A stretch of DNA of 37,941 bases from Vulcanimicrobiota bacterium (GTDB lineage Bacteria; Vulcanimicrobiota; Vulcanimicrobiia; Vulcanimicrobiales; Vulcanimicrobiaceae), in the NCBI GenBank assembly GCA_028287565.1, contig JAQBPK010000242.1, positions 1-37,941 of the forward strand, in the 5' to 3' direction. How positions within the stretch are numbered: the stretch's first letter is position 1; each line of letters opens with the position of its first letter. The position numbers were made by a program, and so were the translations under genes. This document shows positions 7,708 to 15,981 of the stretch, in pieces. Below the pieces are notes generated by a model. It made no database searches. It saw nothing but the letters and a program-made list of their open reading frames with translations, and was not told the origin of the DNA.

Positions 7708-9795
7708 TCAAATGCGCTGCGCGGTGCGCGCGGCCCAGCGGTACATCAGATAGACGATGACGGGAAAGGCGATGATGCTCGCGATGTCGGCGATCGACGT
7801 CCCGAACGCGATCGGGTTCACGAGCATGTCGCGGACCGGAGCGATCGGCGACTCTTGGCCGGTTTTCGCGATGATGCCGGACTTCACGACGCCGAGCAGA
7901 CCTTCGCCGACGATGAATCCGGACGCGAGCAGGATGCCGAAGCGCTTGGCAACGTCCGGATTGCGTCCGCGCGCCACCCAGTTGTTATACGCCTTGCCCG
8001 CGAACGCGCCGATGACGACCATGGCCGTCACCGCCATTGGCAGATAGATTCCGAGCGCGACCGCGAGCGGCGGGAACTGGCGCCGGGACGTGCGGCGCAG
8101 GAACTCGTCGATCGCAACGATGACCAGGCCGATCAGCGCGCCGACCCCGATCAGCTTCCAGTTGAGATTTCCCGCGATGACGCCGTTGGCTAGTGCGGAG
8201 ATGAGCGTCGCCTGCGGGGCAGCCAGCGGCTGTTTGGAGATGCCGGCCATCGGGGAGCCCGCGAAGCCGTAGGAGTGGTTGAGCAGGTCGAGCACCGGCG
8301 GGATCACGAGCGCGCCGAAGATCACGCCGAAGATGAGCGCGACCTGCTGCCGCCAGGGTGTCGCGCCGACGAGCTGACCCGTCTTGAGATCTTGCAGGTT
8401 GTCGTTCGAGATCGTCGCGACGTTGATGATGACCGCGGTGACGAACAGCGCGTACGCAACGAGCGCCTTCGCCGCGTTCGGATCGCCCGGATGCGCGACG
8501 GCGACCAAGAGCAGCGACGCGCCCAGCACGGTCAAGATCGCGAGGCCTGAGACGGGCGAGTTCGACGAGCCGATGAGTCCCGCCATGTAGCCGCACACCG
8601 CGGCAACGATGAGTCCCGCGACGACGGTGTACGCGAGCGCGCCGACCACGAGCGGGACCGCTTGGCCCGCGATCGCGCCGCCGCTCAGGAACGCGGCGAG
8701 CAGCACGGCGAGGGGGATGAGACAGAGCACGCTGACGATGAGCACGAGGTTGAACGGGATATCGCGCTCGGTGATCGGCAGGTCGTCCCCCGCTTTGCGC
8801 GCGCGCGACGCCGCCAGCGATGAGATCACGCCGCCCACGACCGGGCCCGCGAGCCGTCCCAGCGACCACAGCGCGGCGACCCCGATCGCGCCCGCGCCGA
8901 TGAGGCGCACCTCGCGCCGCCACACGCCGGTCGCGAACGCCGCGATGTCCCCGGTGACGGGGTGCTGCGCCGTCATGATGGGGACGAGAATGCCCCACGA
9001 CAGCACGATGCCGGCAAGCATCGCAACGCCGACCGTCACGCCGACCAGATGGCCGACACCGATCAGGGCGAACTGCAGGCCGAGATCGAAGCCGGTTGCC
9101 GAGGAGGCGCCGACGCGCGCATAACGCGCGACCTCGTCGACCAGCATCTTGACGAACACCAGCGTCGCGAACGCGGCGCTCACGACGGCGCTCCAGACCA
9201 CGACGCCGAGGCCGGCCTGGTTCTCAGCCACGGCCGCCGCGCGCTCCTCGGACGTGCCGCTCACGCCCGCGCCGACCTTGAGCACCTCGGCGGCCGCAAC
9301 GCCCTCGGGATACGGCAGGTCGCTGCCGGTCACCATCGCGCGGCGCAGCGGCACGCTGTACATGACGCCCAGGATGCCGCCGACCACGCAGATCCCGAAC
9401 GACTGCCAGAACGGAAAGCCCGTCCACCACCCGACCATCACCAAGCCCGGGAGCACGAAGATGATCGAGGAGAGCGTCCCTGCGGCCGAGGCGACGGTCT
9501 GGACGATGTTGTTCTCCCAGATCGTCGATCTGCGGAAGTAGCGCAGGATCGCCATCGAGATGACGGCGGCCGGAATCGACGAGGCGAACGTGAGGCCCAC
9601 CTTGAGCCCCACGTAGACGTTCGCGGCAGTGAAGGCCAGCGTGATGAGGCCGCCGAGGATCACTCCCCGGACGGTGAGCTCCACCCGGCGGTCACCGGTC
9701 GCGGCTCGGGAGACGTCGTCGGTCGAAGAAGCCAAAGTGGCGCCCCTCTTGCTCGCCGCCCGGGACGGCGCCTTCCGGGAGGCCGTCCGTGACAT
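7708..9795 (-). CDS. OPT-family oligopeptide transporter
   Basis: A 695-residue polytopic inner-membrane protein of the OPT superfamily, probably taking up oligopeptides or metal-chelate compounds with protons. After a basic N-terminal stretch (residues 1-37) the first helices read LTVRGVILGGLITLAFTAANVYVGLKVGLTFASSIPAAV, the hallmark of the bacterial OPT group. PYPEGVAAAEVLKVG and SNDNLQDLKTGQLVGATPWRQQ are also family-typical. About 14-16 hydrophobic segments follow. The ATG at 9795 has GGAG about 9 bases upstream. The gene is divergent from the glutamine synthetase gene with only 66 bases between starts, so the two promoters must overlap or abut. This may link peptide uptake with nitrogen status. 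Confidence 0.93.
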   Translation of the reverse strand: MSRTASRKAPSRAASKRGATLASSTDDVSRAATGDRRVELTVRGVILGGLITLAFTAANVYVGLKVGLTFASSIPAAVISMAILRYFRRSTIWENNIVQTVASAAGTLSSIIFVLPGLVMVGWWTGFPFWQSFGICVVGGILGVMYSVPLRRAMVTGSDLPYPEGVAAAEVLKVGAGVSGTSEERAAAVAENQAGLGVVVWSAVVSAAFATLVFVKMLVDEVARYARVGASSATGFDLGLQFALIGVGHLVGVTVGVAMLAGIVLSWGILVPIMTAQHPVTGDIAAFATGVWRREVRLIGAGAIGVAALWSLGRLAGPVVGGVISSLAASRARKAGDDLPITERDIPFNLVLIVSVLCLIPLAVLLAAFLSGGAIAGQAVPLVVGALAYTVVAGLIVAAVCGYMAGLIGSSNSPVSGLAILTVLGASLLLVAVAHPGDPNAAKALVAYALFVTAVIINVATISNDNLQDLKTGQLVGATPWRQQVALIFGVIFGALVIPPVLDLLNHSYGFAGSPMAGISKQPLAAPQATLISALANGVIAGNLNWKLIGVGALIGLVIVAIDEFLRRTSRRQFPPLAVALGIYLPMAVTAMVVIGAFAGKAYNNWVARGRNPDVAKRFGILLASGFIVGEGLLGVVKSGIIAKTGQESPIAPVRDMLVNPIAFGTSIADIASIIAFPVIVYLMYRWAARTAQRI

Positions 9796-9861
9796 CGCCG
9801 GCGCTCCGGATCGTCTAAATGTCGAAAGCGGGGCTGGACGCCCGCATGGTAACCAGACGCG

Positions 9862-11292
9862 ATGCCTAACGATCTGCGTGATTTCCTCATGCTCCCGTAC
9901 GGGGAGCTCGAAGAGCTGAACCTGGAGGCCAAGAAGCAGCGCACCGACCGCGTCGCCGCCGACAAGATCCAAGAGCAGCGCATCAAGTACCTGGCCGGCG
10001 AAAGCCGGATCAAAGCGGTGACGGTGCTATTCTCCGACCTCGAAGGCCGGCTGCACATGCTCGACTACGACAAGAAGTTTCTCGTCAAGTCGGCCGACAA
10101 CCTGACCTTCGACGGCTCGTCGATCCGCGGCTTCACGCCGCAGCGCGAGAGCGACCTGCGCTTGGCTCTGGACTGGAGCGCGTTCTACTGGGCACCGGCC
10201 GACATCTTCGGCGCGGGCAAAGTGCTCGTGTTCGGCGAGGTGCTCGACCGCGACGGCACGCCGTTCACCGCCGACATCCGCGGCGTGCTCAAGAAGTTCT
10301 CGAGCGATCAGTTCACGCAGAACGGCTACACGCTCAACGCCGCCAACGAGATCGAAGGCTTCGTGTTCGCCGGCATCGACGCCGAGCAGCGCTTTCACGA
10401 GACCGGCAAGTTCGAGTACGTCAACACCGGCGGGTACTATCACTCGCTGCCCGGCGACCCGCTGCGCGAGTTCATCGATACCGTGGCCGAAGTGCAGCGC
10501 GCGATGGGCTTCGAGAACGAGAAGGACCATCCCGAGGTCGCTCCGTCGCAGTTCGAGATCAACTACAGCTATGGCGAAGTGACGGCCGCCGCGGACACGA
10601 TCCAGCTCTACAAGCTGATCTGCCGCCAAGTCGCGACGCGCCTGGGCATGACGGCGAGCTTCTTGCCCAAGCCCGTGGTCGGCGTGAACGGCAACGGCAT
10701 GCACACCAACGTATCGGTGAGCAAAGGCGGCAAGAACCTGTTCTGGGAGCAGGGCGGCAAAGAGAACCTCAGCCAGTTCGCCCACGACTTCTCCGACCGC
10801 ATCCTCACGTACGGCAACGATATCTGCCTGCTGCTGAACTCCAGCGTCAACGCATATCGCCGCCTCGACCCGCACTTCGAAGCGCCCAACCAGATCAAAG
10901 CGTCGGCGGTCGACCGCGGCTCGATGGTGCGTTTCCCGATCGGCAACGAGCGCAGCGCACGCGTCGAGGTGCGCTCGGTCGCGCCGGACGCGAACCCGTA
11001 CATGGTGATGCTGTCGGTGTTCAAGACGGGGCTCGACGGCACGCCGGGAACCCAGGCCGACATCCACGGCACGGATCGTTATCTGCCCGACAACATCTAC
11101 GACGCGCTGACGAACTTCAGCAACTCGAGCTGGACGGCGTCACTGCTCACGCCCGAGGTCAAGGAGCGCTACTCCGAGCTCAAGCTCGGCAGCGCCGACC
11201 GCTGCCCGCGCCAGCTCGGCACGTTCGTGAAGGCACAGGAAGTGCAGTACCACCACGAAGTCTACAACCAGTACCTCTGGAACTTGTTTTAA
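9862..11292 (+). CDS. glnA: glutamine synthetase, type I (glutamate-ammonia ligase)
   Basis: A 476-residue GSI enzyme: glutamate + NH3 + ATP to glutamine, a dodecamer in the cytosol. Visible motifs are FDGSSIRGF in the N-terminal beta-grasp, the metal-site strand NEIEGFVF, APSQFEINYSYGEV, NGNGMHTNVSVSKGGKNLF, FEAPNQIKAS (catalytic flap Glu region) and GNERSARVEVR followed by ANPYMVMLSVFKTGLDG. The C-terminal stretch corresponding to the GlnE adenylylation site reads DNIYDALTNFSNSSW instead of NLYDLPPEE. Covalent control as in enteric bacteria is therefore doubtful. The first 45 residues, including EELNLEAKKQRTDR, form a charged helical extension. Divergent from the OPT gene; convergent with the cupin gene. 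Confidence 0.95.
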   Translation: MPNDLRDFLMLPYGELEELNLEAKKQRTDRVAADKIQEQRIKYLAGESRIKAVTVLFSDLEGRLHMLDYDKKFLVKSADNLTFDGSSIRGFTPQRESDLRLALDWSAFYWAPADIFGAGKVLVFGEVLDRDGTPFTADIRGVLKKFSSDQFTQNGYTLNAANEIEGFVFAGIDAEQRFHETGKFEYVNTGGYYHSLPGDPLREFIDTVAEVQRAMGFENEKDHPEVAPSQFEINYSYGEVTAAADTIQLYKLICRQVATRLGMTASFLPKPVVGVNGNGMHTNVSVSKGGKNLFWEQGGKENLSQFAHDFSDRILTYGNDICLLLNSSVNAYRRLDPHFEAPNQIKASAVDRGSMVRFPIGNERSARVEVRSVAPDANPYMVMLSVFKTGLDGTPGTQADIHGTDRYLPDNIYDALTNFSNSSWTASLLTPEVKERYSELKLGSADRCPRQLGTFVKAQEVQYHHEVYNQYLWNLF

Positions 11293-11304
11293 ACGCGGGT
11301 TCTG

Positions 11305-11682
11305 TCAGCCGCCGCGGAGGTAGGCGTCGGTGCCGTTGAGCCAGTCTTCGCGCGGGGGTGAGAAGACGTCGATGTCCATCGTGTCTTCCAGCGCGACGGC
11401 GGAGTGCGGCTCGTGCGGCGGGATCACGAGCACCTCGCCCGCGCGGACCGTGACCTCGCGGTCTTGCGCTTCGCCCAGCGTGAAGTGCAGCGCGCCTGCG
11501 GTGATGTAGGTGATCTGCTCGTTGTGGTGCGCGTGCAGCGGGACGACGTCGCCTTTGGCGAGGCGCACCTCGGCGATCATCACCGACGTGCCCGTGATCA
11601 TGCGGCGCGTGATCCGGCCCTTCATCGGTTCCGCCGTCATGTCGTCCCAGCGGTAGTGTTGCGGCGCGTTCGTCTCGATCAT
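11305..11682 (-). CDS. cupin-domain protein
   Basis: A 125-residue single-domain cupin. Cupin motif 1 is VPLHAHHNEQITYITAG, with the H-x-H and E metal ligands, and motif 2 is VIPPHEPHSAVAL with the final histidine. Proteins of this size are metal-binding isomerases, dioxygenase-like enzymes or sensors; the sequence does not choose between them. The ATG at 11682 has CGGAG about 9 bases upstream. It lies 83 bases downstream of the alpha/beta-hydrolase stop on the same strand and is convergent with glnA (12 bases between stops). Confidence 0.85.
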   Translation of the reverse strand: MIETNAPQHYRWDDMTAEPMKGRITRRMITGTSVMIAEVRLAKGDVVPLHAHHNEQITYITAGALHFTLGEAQDREVTVRAGEVLVIPPHEPHSAVALEDTMDIDVFSPPREDWLNGTDAYLRGG

Positions 11683-11765
11683 CGCATGTCTCCGGGCTCG
11701 GTGAGGTCGAACGCGGTTCATTCGGCGCTCGGCGCCCGATGACTGCACGGCGCTGCGGCGCGTGG

Positions 11766-12752
11766 CTATCCGAGCACGAGCGCTTCGAGCTTGGGGTAGA
11801 CGAGCGTGCGGCCTTGGGGGAACGTCGTGGGGTCGATCACGTCGTGGCGCCGGCCGATTCCATCGAGCACGAGCTCGCGGTAGCCGGCGCCGTGGCTGTT
11901 CCAAAGCGCGAGCAGATCGCGCGAGACGGCGTTGACCACCGCGTTGTCCTGTTCGTTGAGCACGAGCACGCATTGCCGCCCCAGCGGTTTGCGCTCGCGG
12001 GCTTCCTTTACGATGGCGTCGCCGAAAAACACCAGCTCCGCGAGCGCGTGCGTGGGGTAGCCGGGATACGCGTAGTCGGGCTTGCAACGTTCTTTGACGC
12101 GCACGTCCCACCAAAAGTACATGTTCGGCAGCGTGTGAAGGATGCGCATGCCGGGCTCGCCCACGAACGACGGGATCGGCGCGCCGTTCGGGAGCGCGGG
12201 CATGAGAAACGGCGCGACCGAGACGGCCATGTCGATTGGCTGCGTCTGCGCGAGCCACAGCACCATCGACGCGCCGAGCGACAAGCCGACCGCGCTCACG
12301 TGCGCGCCGAGCCCGCGCGCAAGATCGAACGCGTCCTTCGCGCACGTCTCGAGCTCGGGGACCGAGAGGTCCGTGAGCGCGCGCGTCAGCCGGTCCTTGA
12401 GACCGTGGCGCGGGATGCGCGGCACGTACACGTTGCAGCCGCGCGCGTGATAGGCGCGCGCGAGCGCGTCGAACTGCTGCGGGCAGTTGGTGAAGCCGTG
12501 AAACAGCACGACGGCGTGCGCGGCGGGCTTTCCGTGCTCGTACAAGCGCGGCAGCGCGGCGCGCAGGATCGCCGGGTCGGCGGCATCGCGTGCGATCGTG
12601 TCGCGAATTGACGCCACCGCGTCGGCGAACGCCGGAATGCGTCCGGGCGGCGGCGTTGCGGCTACATGCGGTTCGCATCCCGGGAGCGCCCCGGCGGCGA
12701 GCGACGCGCCCAGGAACGCGGCGAAATCCCGGCGCCCGATCACGTGCGGCAT
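11766..12752 (-). CDS. alpha/beta-hydrolase, predicted exported lipoprotein
   Basis: A 328-residue alpha/beta-fold hydrolase. The N-terminus has a twin-arginine signal (GRRDFAAFLG) followed by a lipobox-like LPGC ending at Cys26, so the protein is probably exported folded and lipid-anchored. The catalytic core starts at HAVVLFHGFTNCPQQFDALA (oxyanion hole HG). The nucleophile elbow is GLSLGAS, the acid is probably in VLVLNEQDNAVVN and the catalytic histidine is in RRHDVIDP. It resembles carboxylesterase/monoglyceride-lipase-like serine hydrolases. Substrate unknown. It is upstream of the cupin on the same strand. Confidence 0.87.
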   Translation of the reverse strand: MPHVIGRRDFAAFLGASLAAGALPGCEPHVAATPPPGRIPAFADAVASIRDTIARDAADPAILRAALPRLYEHGKPAAHAVVLFHGFTNCPQQFDALARAYHARGCNVYVPRIPRHGLKDRLTRALTDLSVPELETCAKDAFDLARGLGAHVSAVGLSLGASMVLWLAQTQPIDMAVSVAPFLMPALPNGAPIPSFVGEPGMRILHTLPNMYFWWDVRVKERCKPDYAYPGYPTHALAELVFFGDAIVKEARERKPLGRQCVLVLNEQDNAVVNAVSRDLLALWNSHGAGYRELVLDGIGRRHDVIDPTTFPQGRTLVYPKLEALVLG

Positions 12753-12841
12753 CCGTTCACGCGGGCTTGGTTCGGCGCCGGTGCGGCGATTGCTGCCGAA
12801 GGGGATTTTCCCCTCGCCGCTCGCGAAGTCGAGCCGCGACG

Positions 12842-13054
12842 ATGTGGAAGCTGTTCGACCGGCTGTTCGGCGGTTCTGGGAAGTCGGGGCGCTCCGGCGG
12901 CGACGCGATCGACGCGGCGGTCAAGGCGCTCGACGACAGCGCCGCGCAGCGCGCGTTGCCGACCCTGGTGTGCCGCACCTGTGGGCTCAAGTACGAGAAC
13001 ACCGGCACGTACCTGCAGGGCGCGAAGTGCCCCAGCTGCTTCCCGAACGGCTGA
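12842..13054 (+). CDS. small zinc-ribbon protein (70 aa)
   Basis: A 70-residue protein with an N-terminal amphipathic helix (MWKLFDRLFGGSGKSG), a linker, and a C-terminal zinc ribbon: LVCRTCGLKYENTG then AKCPSCFPNG. The four cysteines in CxxC...CxxC spacing should bind one Zn2+. No enzyme domain is present. It probably acts as a nucleic-acid or protein adaptor. It is divergent from the hydrolase (89 bases) and immediately upstream of the winged-helix-like gene, with which it nearly overlaps. Confidence 0.7.
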   Translation: MWKLFDRLFGGSGKSGRSGGDAIDAAVKALDDSAAQRALPTLVCRTCGLKYENTGTYLQGAKCPSCFPNG

Positions 13055-13062
13055 CGCGCGGC

Positions 13063-13305
13063 GTGCCGAACGACGCGACGGAATCGAGCTGGGACGAACG
13101 CCTGTTGCCGATCCTCACCAATGAGTGGCAAAGCGTCGACGCGCTCGCGGCGCGTCTGAACGCGAAGCCGTTCACGGTGCTCGCGCGCCTCAAGGACATG
13201 ATGCGCCGCAACCTCGTCGAGCGCAGGATCGTGAAGAACACCGCCGGCAAGATGTACGCCGGGCGCCCGCAGCAGCAGGCCGAGTTCCGCCGCACCCCGC
13301 TCTAG
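13063..13305 (+). CDS. small winged-helix-like protein (80 aa)
   Basis: About 80 residues with a helix-turn-helix pattern: EWQSVDALAARLNAKPFTVLARLKDMMRRNLVERRIVKN, then KMYAGRPQQQAEFRR as a possible wing. This is the pattern of MarR/ArsR-type DNA-recognition domains and of the winged-helix halves of small regulators. The start is uncertain: GTG at 13063 is preferred, but CTG at 13051 would overlap the zinc-ribbon stop in a CTGA junction. Probably co-transcribed with the zinc-ribbon gene, which suggests a small two-protein regulatory unit. Confidence 0.65.
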   Translation: MPNDATESSWDERLLPILTNEWQSVDALAARLNAKPFTVLARLKDMMRRNLVERRIVKNTAGKMYAGRPQQQAEFRRTPL

Positions 13306-13459
13306 TCCCGAACGAACGCTAGCGTACCGACGCCGTGCCGGGCGGCCGGAATTGTTCGTAACCGTTACAATCGCCGGCCGTTCGCTGCTAACGCTGCGAC
13401 GGCTTTCGCCGATGAACTATGAGCCGGGCGTTCTCTTATCGAAGAGGAGAGGTTTCATC

Positions 13460-14122
13460 TTGCCTAGCTCGTTATCGCTCGGACATATCCGGGCGACGGC
13501 TACCAAAATTTTCGTCTGGGTCGTCTGGGCGCACGTTCTTCTGGCGGCCGCCGTCGCGGGGATCGCGCGAAACTCGTGGCTCGAACCGGCGGCCATCGCA
13601 CTCGTGGTCGCGCTCGTCGCGACGCTCGCGGCGTGGAAGCTGCGCGACGGTCTTGCGCTGCGCTCGGTCATCGCGGTCTGCGTCACGTTCGGACCGATTC
13701 TGTTCGTGTACGCGGCACGCGGTCACATGAGCGGCATCGCCGGCAACGGCGATTGGCAGATCGACTACCACATGTACTTCTTCGGCGTGTTCGCGATGCT
13801 CGCCGCGTACGTCGACTGGCGCGTCATCGCGATATCCGCCGCGCTGACGGCAGGCCATCACCTGCTGCTCGATCTCGTCGTGCCGGCGAACGTCTTTCCC
13901 GAGGAAGGGATCGACCGCGTTGCGCTGCACGCGATCGCCGTCGTTATCGAGTGCAGCGTGCTCTTCTGGCTGACGGTGGCGATCGGCTCGCTGGCGCAGC
14001 GGCTGGAAGATCTCGTCGACTTCACCTCGCGCGAGACGGCGGAGGCGCTGACGCGCGAGATGGAAGAGAACGCAGCGCTGCGCGCGCAGCTCAATCGCCA
14101 GCTCAGCACGACGCAAGCGTAG
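13460..14122 (+). CDS. membrane protein resembling the sensor half of a methyl-accepting chemotaxis protein
   Basis: About 220 residues with six hydrophobic segments. The stretch beginning WQIDYHMYFFGVFAMLAAY and continuing VDWRVIAISAALTAGHHLL, LDLVVPANVFPEEG and VALHAIAVVIECSVLFWLT is the membrane-embedded domain that I recall at the N-terminus of alphaproteobacterial chemoreceptors. The histidine pair in GHHLLLDL and the YHMYFF histidine are conserved there and may bind metal or haem. In this protein no HAMP or MCP signalling domain follows. It ends after a 40-residue coiled coil (TAEALTREMEENAALRAQLNRQ). The TTG at 13460 has GGAGAGG at the proper distance. The DUF3343 gene starts 2 bases after the stop. 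Confidence 0.72.
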   Translation: MPSSLSLGHIRATATKIFVWVVWAHVLLAAAVAGIARNSWLEPAAIALVVALVATLAAWKLRDGLALRSVIAVCVTFGPILFVYAARGHMSGIAGNGDWQIDYHMYFFGVFAMLAAYVDWRVIAISAALTAGHHLLLDLVVPANVFPEEGIDRVALHAIAVVIECSVLFWLTVAIGSLAQRLEDLVDFTSRETAEALTREMEENAALRAQLNRQLSTTQA

Positions 14123-14124
14123 CG

Positions 14125-14340
14125 ATGGCAGACGTCATCCTGCTGTTCCCGTCGAATGCAGGGACGATGATCGCGACGAAAGCGCTACGTGATTCCGGCG
14201 TGCGGGCGAAGATGATCCCGACGCCCGCGAGCGCGAAGTCGGCGTCGAACTTGTGCCTAAGCGTCGACAACGCGGCCGAAGCACAGGCGCTGTCAGCGCT
14301 CAAGGTCGCGAACATCGGCATCAGCAGTGTTCTGCGGTAG
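14125..14340 (+). CDS. DUF3343 (putative Se/S carrier-like) protein, 71 aa
   Basis: A 71-residue protein starting MADVILLFPSNAGTMIATKAL with IPTPASAKSASNLCLSVD following. The F-P-S start, the P-x-P loop and the following S-x-x-x-C segment are the layout of DUF3343, small proteins often beside sulfur or selenium metabolism genes. In the family the loop usually reads SSCG; here the only cysteine is displaced three residues later (SNLCLSV). It begins 2 bases after the chemoreceptor-like gene, indicating one transcript. Biochemical role unknown. Confidence 0.68.
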   Translation: MADVILLFPSNAGTMIATKALRDSGVRAKMIPTPASAKSASNLCLSVDNAAEAQALSALKVANIGISSVLR

Positions 14341-14399
14341 AACCGGGCAAGCGGAGCTGTAAGAGGCCTGGTTGCCGGGCGGATCAAACTCGTGGCGTG

Positions 14400-14948
14400 A
14401 TGCAGACGTTCATCGCGCTGCTGCGCGGCATCAACGTCGGGGGCAAGGCGTTGGTGTCGATGGCGGACTTGCGCCGCATGCTCGACGACCTCGGATTCGG
14501 CGACGTGCGAACGTTGCTTCAGAGCGGCAACGCAGTCTTCACGAGCGATGCGCGGGCGAGCGCGAAGCTGGAGGACCGGCTCGAAGAACAAGCGGCAGAG
14601 CGCCTGGGTCTTCGGCCGGCCTTTTTCGTCCGCAGCGCGGACGAGTGGGCCGACATCGTCGCAAAGAATCCGTTCGCGGACGAGGCGCGGCGCGATCCGG
14701 CCCATCTCGTCGTCGTCGCGCTCAAAACCAAGCCGGACGCCTCCGCGGTAGCAGCGCTGCAGGCAGCGGTAAGCGGACCGGAACTGGTTCGCGCGCACGG
14801 ACGCGAGCTCTATGTGACGTATCCCGCCGGGCAAGGCCGCTCGAAGCTGACGAACGCGGTGATCGAGAAGAAGCTCGCCACGCGCGGGACCGCGCGCAAC
14901 TGGAACACGGTGCTCAAATTGGGTGCAATCGCGCAAGCGCAAACGTGA
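14400..14948 (+). CDS. DUF1697 family protein
   Basis: A 182-residue cytosolic protein. It has the hallmarks of DUF1697: the start TFIALLRGINVGGKALVSM, then LRRMLDDLGFGDVRTLLQSGNAVF, a middle FFVRSADEWADIVAKNPF and the C-terminal KKLATRGTARNWNTVLKL. The family is widespread and monomeric with a ferredoxin-like fold, and no function is established. It starts 59 bases after the DUF3343 gene; the intervening sequence shows no clear terminator. Confidence 0.9.
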   Translation: MQTFIALLRGINVGGKALVSMADLRRMLDDLGFGDVRTLLQSGNAVFTSDARASAKLEDRLEEQAAERLGLRPAFFVRSADEWADIVAKNPFADEARRDPAHLVVVALKTKPDASAVAALQAAVSGPELVRAHGRELYVTYPAGQGRSKLTNAVIEKKLATRGTARNWNTVLKLGAIAQAQT

Positions 14949-14952
14949 CCGG

Positions 14953-15408
14953 CTACATTCGGCCGGCCGCGGCCCTTCCGAGGGGGACGATCGCCGCGTC
15001 CATCTTCTCCATGCTCGCGGCGTTCAGGTACAGCGCGACTTGCGCGACCTTGCCGCCCTTCTGAACGAAAAGCGATCCGCCGGCCCAGACGGCCTTGTCG
15101 CCGACGCCCGGAACGGTCTTGCCGCCGAGTTGCGTAGCGCCGATCATGTCCCCGGCGCTCACCGTCTGGACGAACACGTTCATCTGGTGATTGGGCGAAT
15201 AGTACCGGCACGAGGAACCGCGGCGCGTGGGTCGCGCCTTGCCGGGAAGGGAGGTCACGCCCATCGCCGTCGATGCCTCGGCCGCCGTTACGAGGCCGCA
15301 CGCGTTTGCGGCAGGGCCGGCATTCGCTGCGGCGAGCGTCGTGACGATGCCTGAAACGACCGTCGCTAGAGCGATGAGCACAGCGACTGGCGCGCGATGA
15401 AGACGCAT
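14953..15408 (-). CDS. secreted protein of unknown function (DUF3558-like pattern)
   Basis: About 151 residues with a Sec signal peptide (MRLHRAPVAVLIALATVV, probable cleavage after ANA). The mature start NACGLVTAAEASTAMGV and a second cysteine in GSSCRYYSPN give the C-x-L-x-x-x-E-A...C-x-Y layout seen in actinobacterial DUF3558-type secreted proteins. A GVGDKAVWAGGSLFVQKGGKV segment, also typical, follows. An upstream ATG at 15429 adds seven residues and cannot be excluded; neither start has a convincing ribosome-binding site. The 3' end is 4 bases from the convergent DUF1697 stop. Confidence 0.7.
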   Translation of the reverse strand: MRLHRAPVAVLIALATVVSGIVTTLAAANAGPAANACGLVTAAEASTAMGVTSLPGKARPTRRGSSCRYYSPNHQMNVFVQTVSAGDMIGATQLGGKTVPGVGDKAVWAGGSLFVQKGGKVAQVALYLNAASMEKMDAAIVPLGRAAAGRM

Positions 15409-15512
15409 GGTGGTAGAAGGGCCTTTCATTGGCGACAAGAGTCCCGCCGCGCGCTTTTTTGAGCTGCTAGCCGCAATCCCTTGGACTGCACGTGCGGCGT
15501 GACCGGGCTCTG

Positions 15513-15920
15513 CTATCGGGTGCGCGGCCTCGCGTCGTAGGCGCGGCGCGCGCCGGCGAGGTCGCGCACGTGCGTCTCGATCCAGCGGACGAGCGCGCCG
15601 ACGTGGAACGCGCATTCCTGGCCGAGCGGTGTGAGGGCGTACACGACGTGCGGCGGCACGACGGGAAAGCTCGTGCGCGAGATGAGGCCGTCACGCTCGA
15701 GCTCGCGCAGCGTTTGCGCGAGCATCTTCTCGGAGATTCCCCCGATCGCGCTGCGGAGCTCCGAGTAGCGGCGCTCGCCGCGCATCAGCTGCCGCAGGAC
15801 CAGGGAGCCCCAGCGGCTCGCCAGATGGTCGAGGACGGCCCGCGACACGCACGCGGCCACGTCGGCGTTGCCGACGACCGGGCTGCTTGGGGCCGCGGTG
15901 CTCGGGGCGGGTGAGCTCAT
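15513..15920 (-). CDS. HxlR-family transcriptional regulator
   Basis: A 135-residue winged-helix regulator. The helix-turn-helix region is VLDHLASRWGSLVLRQLMRGERRYSELRSAIGGISEKMLAQTLRELERDGLI. The wing is TSFPVVPPHVVYALTPLGQ; these are the hallmark HxlR residues (W-L-R-F...L-x-x-I-x-G-I-S-x-K-M-L). A GGAGG site 6 bases upstream fixes the ATG at 15920 instead of the longer frame. HxlR proteins bind operators as dimers and often answer to aldehydes, quinones or disulfide stress. The cysteines VAACVSRAVL and GQECAFHVG could sense redox changes. The divergent neighbour is a small unknown gene. Confidence 0.93.
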   Translation of the reverse strand: MSSPAPSTAAPSSPVVGNADVAACVSRAVLDHLASRWGSLVLRQLMRGERRYSELRSAIGGISEKMLAQTLRELERDGLISRTSFPVVPPHVVYALTPLGQECAFHVGALVRWIETHVRDLAGARRAYDARPRTR

Positions 15921-15952
15921 GCTAACCTCCAGGTGCGTACTTCCCATGAGTT

Positions 15953-15981
15953 AGTATAGACGTTATGCTGTGGTTATGCAA
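15953..15981 (-). promoter_or_regulatory. sigma70-like promoter of the HxlR gene with direct repeat
   Basis: Read on the minus strand: TTGCAT (15976-15981), 17-base spacer, TATACT (15953-15958). The spacer and -35 contain the direct repeat GCATAAC twice, 10 bases apart (plus-strand GTTATGC at 15963-15969 and 15973-15979). This is a plausible operator for autoregulation. The hexamers are seen directly; promoter activity is inferred. Confidence 0.55.
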
